Positions 1 through 9,302 are shown, counted from the stretch's first letter. The stretch: 64,000 nucleotides of DNA from Streptomyces sp. NBC_01224 (GCF_036002945.1 NZ_CP108529.1:7621001-7685000), one strand, 5' to 3'. Notes: generated by a model not told the origin, from the sequence alone. Made by a program: numbers and translations.

Positions 1-669
1 GGTGCGAGCCCGCTCGGGCCGATCCGGTCCAGTACATGGACGGGGAGCGGGAGTTCGGGGCTCAGTGGTCCCTGGGCGGCTCGGAGGGCAGGTGTGCGGG
101 CCTCGCGGACTGCGGTGGGTGAACCGAGTGCCGCGAGAACGCTGCGCAGAGCGGGCGCGGGAGCCGGGGGAACATGCAGCGGCATAGTGGGTCGCCTCTC
201 ACTTCGGAGACACGGTGATGCGTGGGCGGGTGCAGACGGCGCTGTCGGCGTGCGGGGCCAGAGGAGGCCGGTGACTGGGCCGGTGCGTCAACTCTCTGCC
301 TCGTCCGCGAAGTTTATACGACACGTGTTCACGCAGTGATTCCACTAGCCGTCGCAGGTATTGCCGACAAGGCGGTATCAGGACTTTATTATGCGGAGAT
401 TCTGCTGATTCGTCGTCAGCGGCGCAGCCACCGCCAGGGATTTTTCCCTGGACGCGGTCGGCCGAAACGCGTCGGCGTTTTCACCACGCTTCGAGCGGCG
501 GAAACTGCGCACTGCACCATGCCGAGGGAATGTGCCCCGGTCGGCTGCCCTCAGATTACTGGGTGCGCGGCGTTCACGGGGGCGTTATGGATCACCCGGC
601 CTGGGCATTATCGATCGTGATGCGAGCGGCCTGGGCCGCGGGCCGCCCACTCGAGGGAGGGACGCTTCG
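1..669. other. Region without a supported gene, promoter side of the GCS2 gene
   Basis: I can support no complete gene here. A reading frame open from the left edge to a TGA at 120-122 could be the tail of a gene lying outside the window, but 39 codons are too few to identify it. Bases 310-430 are noticeably richer in A and T than their surroundings, as expected for a promoter or intergenic spacer. The downstream gene has a strong GAGGGAGG Shine-Dalgarno site at about 653-660. Confidence 0.4.
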
Positions 670-2175
670 ATGGGGGAGAAGGTCGTGGCGGGCGCCTTTG
701 ATCTGTCCGATCGGCAGAGGTACCGGAGGAAGCTCCACCAGTGCCTGGAGGGGCTGGAGAGGCTCCTGGCAGAGCGGAGGTTCGACCGCCCCCGCAACCT
801 CATGGGCATGGAGATCGAGTTGAATCTGGCAGGCTCCGACGGCATGCCGAAGATGATGAATGGGGAGGTGCTCCCGCGCATCGCGAGCCGTGATTTCCAG
901 ACCGAACTAGGGATGTTCAATTTGGAGGTGAACATAGTCCCGCACCACCTGGACGGACGCGTTTTCGATCAGCTGGCGGAAGAGCTCAGGACCGGCCTCG
1001 GATATGCCCATCGGAAGGCGGGCGAGGTCGATGCCGGGATCATGATGATCGGAATTCTGCCCACCCTGGGCCGTGAGGACCTCGTTGCGGCGAACCTCTC
1101 GGACGTGGACCGCTACACACTGCTGAATGATCAAATGGTGGCTGCGCGGGGCGAGGATTTCTCCCTCGATATCCAAGGCGTGGAACGATTGGTCTCTACC
1201 TCCTCCTCGATCACTCCCGAGGCCGCCTGCACATCGGTCCAGCTGCATCTGCAGGTGACACCGGCGCGTTTCGCGGCCGTATGGAACGCGGCCCAGGCTG
1301 TCGCCGGGGTTCAGATCGCCCTCGGTGCCAACTCGCCCTTCCTGTTCGGCAGGGAGCTGTGGCGGGAATCGCGGCCGCCGCTCTTCCAGCAGGCCACGGA
1401 CACAAGACCGCCCGAACTCCAGAACCAGGGGGTGCGGCCCAGGACCTGGTTCGGCGAGCGATGGGTCGGTTCGGCGTACGAGCTCTTCGGGGAGAATCTG
1501 CGCTACTTCCCCCCGCTGCTGCCGATCTGTGACAAGGAGGACCCGCTGCGGGTGCTCGACGAGGGCGGGGTGCCGCGGCTGCAGGAGCTCGTGCTCCACA
1601 ACGGTACGGTCTACCGCTGGAACCGGCCCGTGTACGGACTGGCCGACGGTGTACCCCATCTGCGGGTGGAGAACCGGGTCCTGCCCGCCGGCCCCACGGT
1701 CACCGATGTGATCGCCAACGCCGCCCTCTACTACGGGCTCGTGCGGGCGCTCGCCGAGGAATCCCGTCCGGTGTGGACCAGGCTCCCGTTCGCAGCAGCG
1801 GCCGAGAACTTCGACACCGCCTGCCGCCATGGCATCGACGCGGAGCTGAACTGGCCCCGTCCCGGCCGTTCGGGCGGGCTGACCCGGGTGCCGGCGGTCA
1901 AGCTCGTACGGGACGAACTGCTGCCGCTGGCCGCTGCGGGGCTCGATGCCTGGAACATCGAGCCCGCGGACCGCGACCGCTACCTCGGGGTCATCGAGGA
2001 GCGCTGCAAGCGGCGGGTGAATGGGGCGTCCTGGCAGGTGGACACTTACCACCGGGCACGGGAGGCCGGACTCGACCGGAATGCGGCACTGGCCGCGACC
2101 ACCCGTCGGTACGCCGAGCTGATGCACAGCGGCGAACCCGTGCACAGCTGGCCGATGGGTGTCCCCGCACTGTGA
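670..2175 (+). CDS. Glutamate-cysteine ligase family 2 (GCS2) protein
   Basis: A 501-residue protein of the ATP-grasp-independent GCS2 ligase family, which joins glutamate to cysteine or another amine using ATP. The N-terminal segment MGMEIELNL, followed by an E-rich, M-rich strand (LGMFNLEVN), is the family's glutamate/metal-binding core. The frame is open to 532, but I chose the ATG at 670 because GAGGGAGG lies 9 bases upstream and the 46 residues before it look like spacer translation. Actinobacteria make mycothiol rather than glutathione and carry several such paralogs, so the substrate is uncertain; EgtA- or YbdK-like roles are possible. The gene is convergent with the VWA gene, 51 bp away. 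Confidence 0.85.
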   Translation: MGEKVVAGAFDLSDRQRYRRKLHQCLEGLERLLAERRFDRPRNLMGMEIELNLAGSDGMPKMMNGEVLPRIASRDFQTELGMFNLEVNIVPHHLDGRVFDQLAEELRTGLGYAHRKAGEVDAGIMMIGILPTLGREDLVAANLSDVDRYTLLNDQMVAARGEDFSLDIQGVERLVSTSSSITPEAACTSVQLHLQVTPARFAAVWNAAQAVAGVQIALGANSPFLFGRELWRESRPPLFQQATDTRPPELQNQGVRPRTWFGERWVGSAYELFGENLRYFPPLLPICDKEDPLRVLDEGGVPRLQELVLHNGTVYRWNRPVYGLADGVPHLRVENRVLPAGPTVTDVIANAALYYGLVRALAEESRPVWTRLPFAAAAENFDTACRHGIDAELNWPRPGRSGGLTRVPAVKLVRDELLPLAAAGLDAWNIEPADRDRYLGVIEERCKRRVNGASWQVDTYHRAREAGLDRNAALAATTRRYAELMHSGEPVHSWPMGVPAL

Positions 2176-2226
2176 CCCGTCGTGGCGGGCGCCGACAACC
2201 GCTGCCGTTCCCGACCGCGCCGAGCG

Positions 2227-4017
2227 CTACTCCTGGGCGGCGTGGTTGCTCTGCCCGGCCGTCATGACGGCCTGCAGAATCACGGCTTGGATCTCCGCCG
2301 GGTCGGTGACCTGGTAGCCCCCGCCGCCGGTGACCTTCGCTATCTCGTTCACCTCTTCGCGGTCGGCCTCGGGGCCGACCGCGATGGCGAGGAGCGGCAC
2401 TGGACGTTCCGGGTCGGCGATCCGCTTCAGTTCCGCGACCAGGGCACTGCGGGAGATGGAGCGGTTGTCCTGGTTCGAGCCGTCGGTGAGGATCACCACA
2501 GCGTTGAATTTGCCCTTCACATACGTTGCCTGGGCATCTTTGTACGCGGCCAGAGTGGTGTCGTACAGACCGGTCGCGCCGCCTGGTACCGGCTGCAGCG
2601 CGGAGAAGGCCGCGGCGAGCCTCTCGCGGTGGGTGCCGCCGCCCTTCGCAGGGTCCCCGAGTCGACCCGTCGGCACCAGCCTGCGGTAGTCCTTGTCGCC
2701 GTCGAGCGTGGTGGCGAACTCCCAGAGACCGATCTCGTCGTTCGGGGTGAACTGGTTGAGGGCCTGGATCAGGGACGCCTTCGTGACGTCCATCCGGGAC
2801 TGGTTGCGCCCCGGCACGATCGTGGCCATCGAACCCGAGGCATCGACGACCGTCGTCAGCCGGGCGCTCTGCACCGTGATCGTCCACATGCCGAGCGTTT
2901 GCTGGAGCGCCTCGGCGGACGGCGCGGCGGCGGCCGCGGTGGCATACGGCTGGGGCTTCCTGCCGCCCGCCGATGCGACCACCGACTCCCCGGCCGCCCC
3001 GTCGACGTTTCTGAAGCCGTGCTCCTTCAGGATGGTTTGCGCGCCCGGTCCATTCAGCAGTGTCATGAACCGCAGGGCCGCCCGGCCCTCGAAGGTACTC
3101 ATCCTGGTCTCGTCCACCAGCGTGTACGGATAGTCGAGCAGCGGGGTGCCGTCCTTGGGGTAGAACAGATCGAGCCTTCCACCGTCGGTCGACTCCGCGT
3201 TGTGGGCGAACGCGGCCTGCTCGGAGAGGAGCACCGCCTGGTTGCGCTCCGGGTTCCCCTGCTCGGCGCCCGAATCGCCCTGCGCCAGAGTTTCGAGCAC
3301 CTGGGTGTCACCGTCCGACATGCGCTGTGCCAGCAGCTTGGCGGTCGCCGCGACCCTGGTGTCGCTGTCGCCGCCCTGCTTCTCGGAGGAAGCGCCGATG
3401 CTGGAGAGCGCGAGCAGACCGGTTGCACTGCGTGCTGGGTCGGCCGCGCCGAGACGCACCTTGTCCGAGTCCGTGGTCGCGGCCGTCAACTCGGCCCAGG
3501 AGTACTTCTTCTTCGGCCAGCCGAGGCTCTTGGCCGCCGACGGCACCATGGCCAGGGTGACGGGGGAGGAGGCGACGGAATCGCCGGGTGTGATCGGGAT
3601 GCCGTCACCGGAGCCCTTGGCCCGGTCGAGCCAGAGGTCGGAGTCCGGCAGCCAGATCTGGTAGTCCGGGGTACGGGTGCCGGAGGAGAGAGCGTCGGCG
3701 ACCTTGTAGGAATCGCGGGCCACCACCCGCACATACAGACAGCGGCCGTCGGATCTCAGGTCGTCCTTGCGCGCCTTGTCGGCGACGGCACGCACGGCGG
3801 GGGCGATGTCCGGTGAGGCCGCCATGGAAAGACGTACGGCGGAGTCCTCGCAGGACTTCGAGAACGACAGCAGATCGCCCTGCACCGCGACTGCCGTTCC
3901 CGCCGCCACCGCGAGGACGAGCATGGTCGCGATCGCTACGGTCCGCCGACGGCGCAGCGGCGGACCGTCCCCGCTTCCATCGGCCGCGTAGTCGTCGGGC
4001 AAGCTGTGACGTCCCAT
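2227..4017 (-). CDS. Membrane-anchored or secreted substrate-binding and VWA domain protein
   Basis: A 596-residue protein. After a basic N-terminus (about residues 1-27, ending in a run of Arg) comes one hydrophobic segment (about 28-46) that acts as signal or anchor. The next ~300 residues resemble a periplasmic-type solute-binding fold (SBP_bac_11). The C-terminal ~200 residues are a von Willebrand factor A domain with a complete MIDAS start (DASGSMA) and a later LTDGSN motif, so divalent metal and ligand binding is expected outside the cell. The start at 4017 has AAGGAGGGG just upstream; the open frame continues 50 codons further but reads as non-coding. Function is unknown; such proteins are common in Streptomyces. 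Confidence 0.8.
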   Translation of the reverse strand: MGRHSLPDDYAADGSGDGPPLRRRRTVAIATMLVLAVAAGTAVAVQGDLLSFSKSCEDSAVRLSMAASPDIAPAVRAVADKARKDDLRSDGRCLYVRVVARDSYKVADALSSGTRTPDYQIWLPDSDLWLDRAKGSGDGIPITPGDSVASSPVTLAMVPSAAKSLGWPKKKYSWAELTAATTDSDKVRLGAADPARSATGLLALSSIGASSEKQGGDSDTRVAATAKLLAQRMSDGDTQVLETLAQGDSGAEQGNPERNQAVLLSEQAAFAHNAESTDGGRLDLFYPKDGTPLLDYPYTLVDETRMSTFEGRAALRFMTLLNGPGAQTILKEHGFRNVDGAAGESVVASAGGRKPQPYATAAAAAPSAEALQQTLGMWTITVQSARLTTVVDASGSMATIVPGRNQSRMDVTKASLIQALNQFTPNDEIGLWEFATTLDGDKDYRRLVPTGRLGDPAKGGGTHRERLAAAFSALQPVPGGATGLYDTTLAAYKDAQATYVKGKFNAVVILTDGSNQDNRSISRSALVAELKRIADPERPVPLLAIAVGPEADREEVNEIAKVTGGGGYQVTDPAEIQAVILQAVMTAGQSNHAAQE

Positions 4018-4202
4018 GACGGTGGTGCCCCTCCTTGAGGATGAACAAGGAAAAGGGGGACCACACCCATCGCCAATGGTGGTTGTCCCCCGGCCTGTCG
4101 CGCATGATCTTCGTACCTGTATTCGAGACCTTAGCGGGACGGGGAGCGGGATGGGGCGTGAATGCACAACTCAAGGCAGGTGTACAGGTGGAGGCGGGGC
4201 AC

Positions 4203-4982
4203 ATGGCTGAATCTTTCTCCCAAGAGGCTGTGTCGCGACGGATCTTGCGGTCCGAAACGGTGCTGGTGCTGGCTCTCTCGTTGGGCGCCAGCGGGGTGTC
4301 TGCCCTGATCAGTTTTGTCGGATCACTGACGAAACCAGGGGGTTTGAAGCATCAGGCCGCGACGCTCAACAGCTCGTACGCACCAGGGCGTCCATGGCTG
4401 GATCTTGCCTGGCAGCTCTTTGGAATCGCGACGGCTCTGGTGCCCGTCGCCCTCGTCGCGCATCTGTTGATGAGGGAGGGGACCGGCCTGCGTGCCATCG
4501 GTTTCGACCGGACCAGGCCATGGCCGGACCTGGGGCGCGGCGCGGTGGTCGCGGCGGGTATCGGAAGCGCCGGGCTCGCCTTCTACCTGGTGGCGCGGGC
4601 AACCGGTTTCAATCTGACCGTGGTCCCGGAATCACTGCCCGATGTGTGGTGGAAATTCCCGGTTCTGATCCTTTCCGCGCTCCAGAACTCCGTGGTGGAG
4701 GAAGTGATCGTCGTCGGGTATCTGCTGCGCAGACTCGGACAGTTGGGGTGGACGCCGATGGCAGCCCTGGTGGCGAGTTCGGTGCTGCGTGGCTCGTACC
4801 ACCTGTATCAGGGCATCGGTGGCTTCATCGGCAACATGGTGATGGGTGTTGTCTTCGTGCTGCTGTACCGGCGCTGGGGCCGGGTCGGTCCGCTGGTCGC
4901 GGCGCATGCACTACTCGACATCGGGGCATTTGTCGGATATGCCCTACTTGCGGGGCAGGTGGGGTGGCTGCCCACACCGTGA
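4203..4982 (+). CDS. CPBP family intramembrane metalloprotease
   Basis: A 259-residue multi-pass membrane protein with about six to eight hydrophobic stretches. The CPBP (CAAX protease and bacteriocin-processing) motifs are visible: EEVIVVGYLLRR (the glutamate pair motif, though the Arg is displaced from EExxxR), then a SSVLRGSYHLYQG helix with the histidine, then a helix with AAHALLDIG. The family cleaves within membranes or acts as a self-immunity or chaperone-like protein. I chose ATG 4203 because GGAGGCGG precedes it; the frame is open back to 4035 with no RBS. It is divergent from the VWA gene. Confidence 0.78.
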   Translation: MAESFSQEAVSRRILRSETVLVLALSLGASGVSALISFVGSLTKPGGLKHQAATLNSSYAPGRPWLDLAWQLFGIATALVPVALVAHLLMREGTGLRAIGFDRTRPWPDLGRGAVVAAGIGSAGLAFYLVARATGFNLTVVPESLPDVWWKFPVLILSALQNSVVEEVIVVGYLLRRLGQLGWTPMAALVASSVLRGSYHLYQGIGGFIGNMVMGVVFVLLYRRWGRVGPLVAAHALLDIGAFVGYALLAGQVGWLPTP

Positions 4983-5054
4983 GTGTGGTGGGACGTCGCT
5001 GGGCGGTGTTCACCGACGGGGGCGTACGGCGGTGGTCGGTGGGTGGTGTTCAGG

Positions 5055-5093
5055 GCAGAGGGCGTACGGGAATGGCCCGTGTATGCCCTCTGC
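5055..5093. terminator. Bidirectional terminator hairpin
   Basis: GCAGAGGGCGTACGGG (5055-5070) pairs with CCCGTGTATGCCCTCTGC (5076-5093) with one small bulge and a 5-base loop. It lies between the ends of the convergent CPBP gene and PhzF gene, so it can serve both. There is no long T run, as usual in Streptomyces. Confidence 0.6.
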
Positions 5094-5110
5094 GGTGCCG
5101 TCGGAAGGCG

Positions 5111-5932
5111 TCAGAGCGCCGTGAGCAGTTCGCCGTCGATGACCGTCACGGCATTGCCGGTCAGCAGGGTGCGGTCGCCGCGCAGCGCTGTGCGGACCAG
5201 ACCGGAGCGGGCGGAGGCCTGTAGTCCGGTCAGTTCGTCACGGCCGAAGCGGGCCGACCAGAAGGGGGCCAGCGCGGTGTGGGCGCTGCCGGTCACCGGG
5301 TCCTCGTCGATCCCGACGCGTGGGAAGAAGCCGCGGGAGACGAAGTCGTAGCCGCGGGCGGGGTCCTCGGCGGCGGCCGTGGCGATGATGCCCCGTCGGG
5401 AGAGTCGGGTCAGTGCGGCGAGATCCGGGGTCAGTCCTCGTACGGTCGCCTCGTCGGCCAGTTCGACGACCAGGTCGCCGATGTGAGGGCCGGTGTCGTG
5501 TACGGAGAGCGGCTCTGCGCCCAGGGCGACGGCCAGCCCGACCGGGGCGATCTCCGGTGTCAGTGGGGCTGTGGGGAAGTCGAGCGTGACCGCGCCGTCG
5601 GGGTGGGCGGTCGCGGTGAGGATGCCGCACCGCGCCGCGAAACGCACCGTGCCGCTCGCCGCCTGGGTGGTGTGCAGGACGTGTGCGGTCGCGAGGGTGG
5701 CATGCCCGCACATGTCGACCTCGGTGGTCGGGGTGAACCAGCGCAGTGCCCAGTCCGCGTCGCCGCCCGGCGGCAGCGGGTGGGCGAAGGCGGTTTCGGA
5801 GAGGTTCAGCTCCATGGCGATCCGCTGGAGCTGTTCGTCGTCGGCAAAGGCGTCGGAGTCCAGCAGCAGGACTCCCGCAGGGTTGCCGGTGAAGGGGCGG
5901 TCGGTGAACGTATCGACGATTCGGATCCTCAT
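5111..5932 (-). CDS. PhzF family isomerase/epimerase
   Basis: A 273-residue protein with the diaminopimelate-epimerase-like fold of PhzF. The start MRIRIVDTF followed by FTGNPAGVLLL is the family signature, and the glutamate in MELNLSETAF matches the catalytic Glu of PhzF. CGHATLATAHVL and DPVTGSAHTALAPFW are the other conserved blocks. The family isomerises small cyclic acids; this stand-alone copy has no phenazine genes around it, so its substrate is unknown. I chose the start at 5932 because it begins the conserved domain; the upstream 34 codons are spacer. Confidence 0.88.
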   Translation of the reverse strand: MRIRIVDTFTDRPFTGNPAGVLLLDSDAFADDEQLQRIAMELNLSETAFAHPLPPGGDADWALRWFTPTTEVDMCGHATLATAHVLHTTQAASGTVRFAARCGILTATAHPDGAVTLDFPTAPLTPEIAPVGLAVALGAEPLSVHDTGPHIGDLVVELADEATVRGLTPDLAALTRLSRRGIIATAAAEDPARGYDFVSRGFFPRVGIDEDPVTGSAHTALAPFWSARFGRDELTGLQASARSGLVRTALRGDRTLLTGNAVTVIDGELLTAL

Positions 5933-6145
5933 GACGTGACCGTACGTGCGGCGGAAAGCCGCAGACCAAGGCCAATTTTGTGTCGCTGGACCGAAAAAGC
6001 CCGGACGGTGACAAGGACTTCGATTGGCTGCCACCGATTCCGGGTGCTGCTCTGTTCGTCAGGCCGTGAGCGCCGGGCTCGATGCGGCCGACCGTGGGTG
6101 TCAGAGGCGGGCGGTACGTTTCACACATTGGACCGAGGAGGCCCC

Positions 6146-6583
6146 ATGGCGACCAGGTGGAGCTTGACGATCGACTGCGCGCACCCGGCGAAGTTGGCCG
6201 AGTTCTGGGCGCTGGCACTGGGCTATACGGCAAAGCCTGCGCCGGCAGGGTTCGGGAGCTGGAAGGAATGGTTTGCGCGTCATGAGATCCCGCAGGACGA
6301 GTGGGATCAGGGCGCCTACCTCTGCGATCCGGACGGGGTGGGCCCCGGTCTGTCCTTCCTGCAAGTGCCGGAGTCGAAGGTGGTGAAGAACCGACTGCAT
6401 CTGGACGTGCAGGTCGGTGGCGGTCGTGACAGGCCCTGGGAGGAGCGATGGCCGCGTGTGGTCAAGGCGGTGGAGCAGCTGACTGCTGCGGGTGCAACCG
6501 TGATCCACGTGGACGAACTGCAGGGCAGGCCCGATCATGTGGTGATGGCCGACCCGGAAGGCAACGAGTTCTGCCTGGTCTGA
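6146..6583 (+). CDS. VOC (glyoxalase/bleomycin-resistance) family protein
   Basis: A 145-residue protein of the vicinal oxygen chelate superfamily, of the type with two half-domains. The N-terminal strand MATRWSLTIDCAHPAKLAEFW and the late MADPEGNEFCLV motif are typical of the glyoxalase-like group found widely in Streptomyces. No partner gene indicates a substrate. ACCGAGGAGG lies 6-9 bases before the ATG. The gene is monocistronic and divergent from PhzF. Confidence 0.85.
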   Translation: MATRWSLTIDCAHPAKLAEFWALALGYTAKPAPAGFGSWKEWFARHEIPQDEWDQGAYLCDPDGVGPGLSFLQVPESKVVKNRLHLDVQVGGGRDRPWEERWPRVVKAVEQLTAAGATVIHVDELQGRPDHVVMADPEGNEFCLV

Positions 6584-6882
6584 CAGCGGCCTTCGCTCCG
6601 TTGCGGATGCACGCTGGGTGCAGAAGCCCCGTCGGAGCTTGCGGTGGTGTCGCGGAAGGCACCGCAGTGGTTCCGGCCGCAGATCTTGCGCACCGGCCCC
6701 TGCTCTTGGCCGCTGTCGCCGCCACTTCGCCTCCGGGGTGAGTCGCCTACCGGCTGCGCCGGGAGGCGATCGCGGTCGAGGCCGCGAGTGCGACGCACAG
6801 CGGCGAATAGGCGAGCCGGTCAAGACGACGGAAGCGGGCCGAGACCGATCCCGGGGACAGCAGGTCGGTCCGCCCCACTGCC
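6584..6882. other. Gene-poor stretch
   Basis: I see no gene I can support. Several short frames are open on both strands but none has recognisable domains or an RBS. The last ~70 bases read in frame into the following DUF1963-like gene and may be its damaged 5' part. Confidence 0.35.
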
Positions 6883-7554
6883 GTGACCAAGATCGGTGGG
6901 CAGCCTGTCTGGCCGGAGCAGCCGGCCTGGCCGCTTTCACGGTCGAGCGGTGAGCCCATGCAGTTACTTGGGTGGTTCGCACTTTCCGGCGGCCGCCTGG
7001 CTTACCTGTTCACGGCGGACTGCGAGGAGGGATTCGTCGCCGGGAGCTGGGAGCCGGACGCCGGGGAGAACGCGTTGCTGGTCCAGCCCGGCGGGCGCGT
7101 GCCCGACTTCGTGACCGTGCGCAGGCAGGCCCAGGGGCCGACGGAGGGTCCGGACCATGTTCCGGACCCGCCCGGCGCGGGTTGGCCGGGGGCTGTGATT
7201 CCTGTGGAGCGGCGGGAGGGGCCTGCCGCGCTGCCGTCGTTCGTCGGGCGGGTTCCGGACGGTGAGGGAAACGTGCGGGTGGTGTCTGCCTGGGAGCCCG
7301 GGGGAGGCCGGATCCCGGACATCACCGCGGCGGTGGACGCGGTGGCATCGCTGAGACGTGAGCGCGCTGAGACTCGCCTGCAGTTCTTCGGCGGTCCCGG
7401 CATCCCGCCGCGCTGGCTGCAGGAGGAGGAAGAAGACCCTGACGAGGGCTGGTCGCTCCTCGTGCAGCTCGCCGTGGACCGGCTGCCCTCGTTCTCGATG
7501 CGCTCCGGGATGGCCTTTGCTGTCTCTCGGCGTCGGGTAACCGGTTCGCGGTAG
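6883..7554 (+). CDS. YwqG/DUF1963-like protein, probably truncated at both ends
   Basis: The opening block (KIGGQPVWPE ... PMQLLGWFAL) and the following YLFTA...ENALLVQPGG block resemble DUF1963 (YwqG) proteins, whose function is unknown. The frame is open only from 6811 and starts directly in the conserved block at a GTG, so the usual N-terminal region is missing. The end after PSFSM does not continue into the expected C-terminal block; instead the sequence is antisense to another gene fragment. I read this as a decayed gene, but the remaining frame is intact enough to be annotated as a CDS by software. Confidence 0.45.
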   Translation: MTKIGGQPVWPEQPAWPLSRSSGEPMQLLGWFALSGGRLAYLFTADCEEGFVAGSWEPDAGENALLVQPGGRVPDFVTVRRQAQGPTEGPDHVPDPPGAGWPGAVIPVERREGPAALPSFVGRVPDGEGNVRVVSAWEPGGGRIPDITAAVDAVASLRRERAETRLQFFGGPGIPPRWLQEEEEDPDEGWSLLVQLAVDRLPSFSMRSGMAFAVSRRRVTGSR

Positions 7555-7755
7555 ACGAGCCACAGACCGGTGCGTGCGGCTTCCCGGCAGCGGTCGCCCA
7601 GGTCGGTCTGCCCCAGGGCGCCCTCGTCGTCGGACTCGCCCATGACGATCTGCTGCAGGAGTTCCAGCACCAGGTCCCGGGCGTCGGCCGACAGTTCGTC
7701 GAGCAGGCCCGCCAGGAGGACGGAGACCGTCGGCAGCGCAGCGCTGTGCGACTGC
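7495..7755 (-). pseudogene. Fragment of a HEAT-like helical repeat protein
   Basis: On the minus strand a stretch of about 85 codons reads as a regular helical protein (AALPTVSVLLAGLLDELSA, then DLVLELLQQIVMGESDD and EAARTGLWLVYRE). The pattern is like Streptomyces HEAT-type proteins next to YwqG-like genes. No start or stop belongs to it: the frame runs on into the antisense of the DUF1963-like gene. I interpret it as a fragment joined tail to tail with that gene by a deletion. Identity is tentative. Confidence 0.35.
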
Positions 7756-7862
7756 CCCGTTCCCGGCGCGGTCCCGTCGGCAGCGGCCGGTGAAGATCCG
7801 GGCAGACAACGCGTACTACTCCGCCGAGTGCATAAGCCGGCTTCGCGGCCGGAACCTCTCAC

Positions 7863-7914
7863 CCAAATGTCCTGTGACAGTGAACCTTGACCATTGTCAG
7901 CGAAGTTTGACCAC
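7863..7914. repeat. Left end of the Tn7-like element with target duplication
   Basis: CCAAA target copy at 7863-7867, terminal 17-mer at 7868-7884, then two inward motifs GTGAACCTTGACCA (about 7880-7893) and GCGAAGTTTGACCA (7900-7913). The second motif is preceded by TTGTCA, similar to the tip itself. Confidence 0.85.
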
Positions 7915-8009
7915 GAGGTCGCTGCTGCCCAATCCATCGCCCCGGCCTCCAGGTCAGCGTGGTCCAGCCCGCTTGATGAGGCGATGAGGGAGGGTGCGAC
8001 CATCCTCGG

Positions 8010-8735
8010 ATGCGAGAGATCGACGAGTTGGTCAATGTGGATGATCCGGCGTGGCCGGAGCTTCGCGAGATGCTTTCGGCGGGCTCCGTGCCCGTTCAGG
8101 TGCTGCCTGCCGACGTTGACGAGGGTCGCCGATGCCTTCTGCAGATGCAGGTCACGGCGCGATCGGTGCTGGGTGCTCTGGCGTTGAATACCGGCGGACT
8201 GCTCGTGGACAACGGGTGGGTGCGAGTTTTCGGCGGGGGGTCAATCACGGGTGGGGGGCTCCCGAGTCTGGCGCAGGTCAACCGTTTCCCAGCGGACTTC
8301 GATCCGGTCTGGCATCCCGCGACAGGTCTCATCGTCGGCCACGACGTCGTCGGCGGAGTCTTCGCGCTGAACGGTGGCAATCCTGCGGCCATGGGCCGGC
8401 CTGGGGCACCTGGACAGATGACGTACTTCGCTCCCGACACTCTTGAGTGGGAAGCGATGGAAGTGGGCCACTCCGTGTGGGTCTCCTGGCTGCTCTCGGG
8501 GCAGTTGGAGACCTTCTATGACGGGCTGCGGTGGCCCGGCTGGCGTGAGGAAGCTGCAGCCCTCGCCCCCTCGCAGGGCATTTCTGTGTATCCGTTCCTG
8601 TGGTCCGAGGAGGCTCAGGCTGATCTGGCGGCCACGAGTCGGCGGCCTGTGCCGATGCGCGAGGTTGTCGGAGTTGCTGCGGATTTCGCCCGGCAGATGG
8701 GGCCGTCTGATCCTGGGTTCTTCGGCGACGTGTGA
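8010..8735 (+). CDS. DUF2625 family protein (transposon cargo)
   Basis: A 241-residue protein with the blocks of DUF2625: LGALALNTGGLLVDNGWVR near residue 55, GQMTYFAPDTLEWEAME, and YPFLWSEE near the C-terminus. The biochemical function is unknown; the family is distantly linked to SMI1/SUKH-type immunity-like proteins in my view, which is inference. The start is the ATG that begins the usual MREIDELV.. sequence; a GAGGGAGG lies rather far (about 18 bases) upstream. It is the only intact non-transposition gene inside the Tn7-like element and ends exactly where the tnsC remnant begins, so a deletion brought them together. Confidence 0.75.
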   Translation: MREIDELVNVDDPAWPELREMLSAGSVPVQVLPADVDEGRRCLLQMQVTARSVLGALALNTGGLLVDNGWVRVFGGGSITGGGLPSLAQVNRFPADFDPVWHPATGLIVGHDVVGGVFALNGGNPAAMGRPGAPGQMTYFAPDTLEWEAMEVGHSVWVSWLLSGQLETFYDGLRWPGWREEAAALAPSQGISVYPFLWSEEAQADLAATSRRPVPMREVVGVAADFARQMGPSDPGFFGDV

Positions 8736-8736
8736 C

Positions 8737-9302
8737 GTCGTCGACCAGCACCATGCCGGTGCGGGAGTCGGTGCAGACCCCGACGACGGCCTCGATGAGG
8801 CCGGTGATGTTCATCCGGGCCATCACTGGCAGGCCGAGGAACCGGGCGAACTCGGCTGCGATCATGCGGGGTGTCGCGGCGGGCGGGACGGTGATGTAGA
8901 GGACCGGGATGCGGTCCGCAGCGGTGGGGTGGCGGGCCTGGTCCAGCAGTTCGTGGGACCTGCCGAGCTGGGTGATCGCGATGGTCTTGCCGGTGCCGGT
9001 GCCGGTGCCGGCGGCGCCGGAGACGATCAGCCCTCGGCGGGCGCTGATCGCGTGCCGGTTCAGCAGGACCAGGCGCGGCCGCAGGTCACGGTGTGCCGGA
9101 CGACGGAGGTGCGGACCACCAGCAGTCTCGCGTGATGGTCCAGGCGGGCCTCGTCGAACGCGGCCTGCCCGGCCTCACCGACGGCGTCGTATTCGTCGTC
9201 CGTGAGCCGGGGCGGCGGAGGCGGTGGCTCCTCGATGAAGCGGCGCCAGCCGTCCAGGTTGGTCAGGTGCCGCTCGGTCTCCTGGGGCTGGGGTGTCGTC
9301 AT
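8737..9302 (-). pseudogene. TnsC/TniB-like AAA ATPase, frameshifted and truncated
   Basis: The ATG at 9302 overlaps the tnsB stop (ATGA). The N-terminal part (NLDGWRRF..., DEARLDHHARLLVVRT) matches TniB-type transposition ATPases. After about 75 codons the frame is lost near 9080; in the next frame the protein goes on as LLNRHAISARRGLIVSG, Walker A, then TPRMIAAEFARFLGLP and ends in Walker B (MVLVDDV) at the border with DUF2625. The P-loop reads GAAGTGTGTGKT instead of the usual GAAGTGKT, caused by a repeated GGTGCC unit. The sensor and arginine-finger half is gone. The ATPase regulator is non-functional. Confidence 0.85.

Noticed and set aside
3..122. Open frame from the left edge ending in TGA
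   Set aside because: Only 39 codons without recognisable motif; cannot be told from chance.
907..2145. Long minus-strand frame opposite the GCS2 gene
   Set aside because: A composition artefact of high-GC DNA; the plus-strand frame has clear family motifs and an RBS.
7790..7865. Short frame reading KIRADNAYYSAE, resembling part of a transposase
   Set aside because: Too short to identify, and it lies outside the Tn7-like ends. It may be an old IS relic, but I cannot support it.
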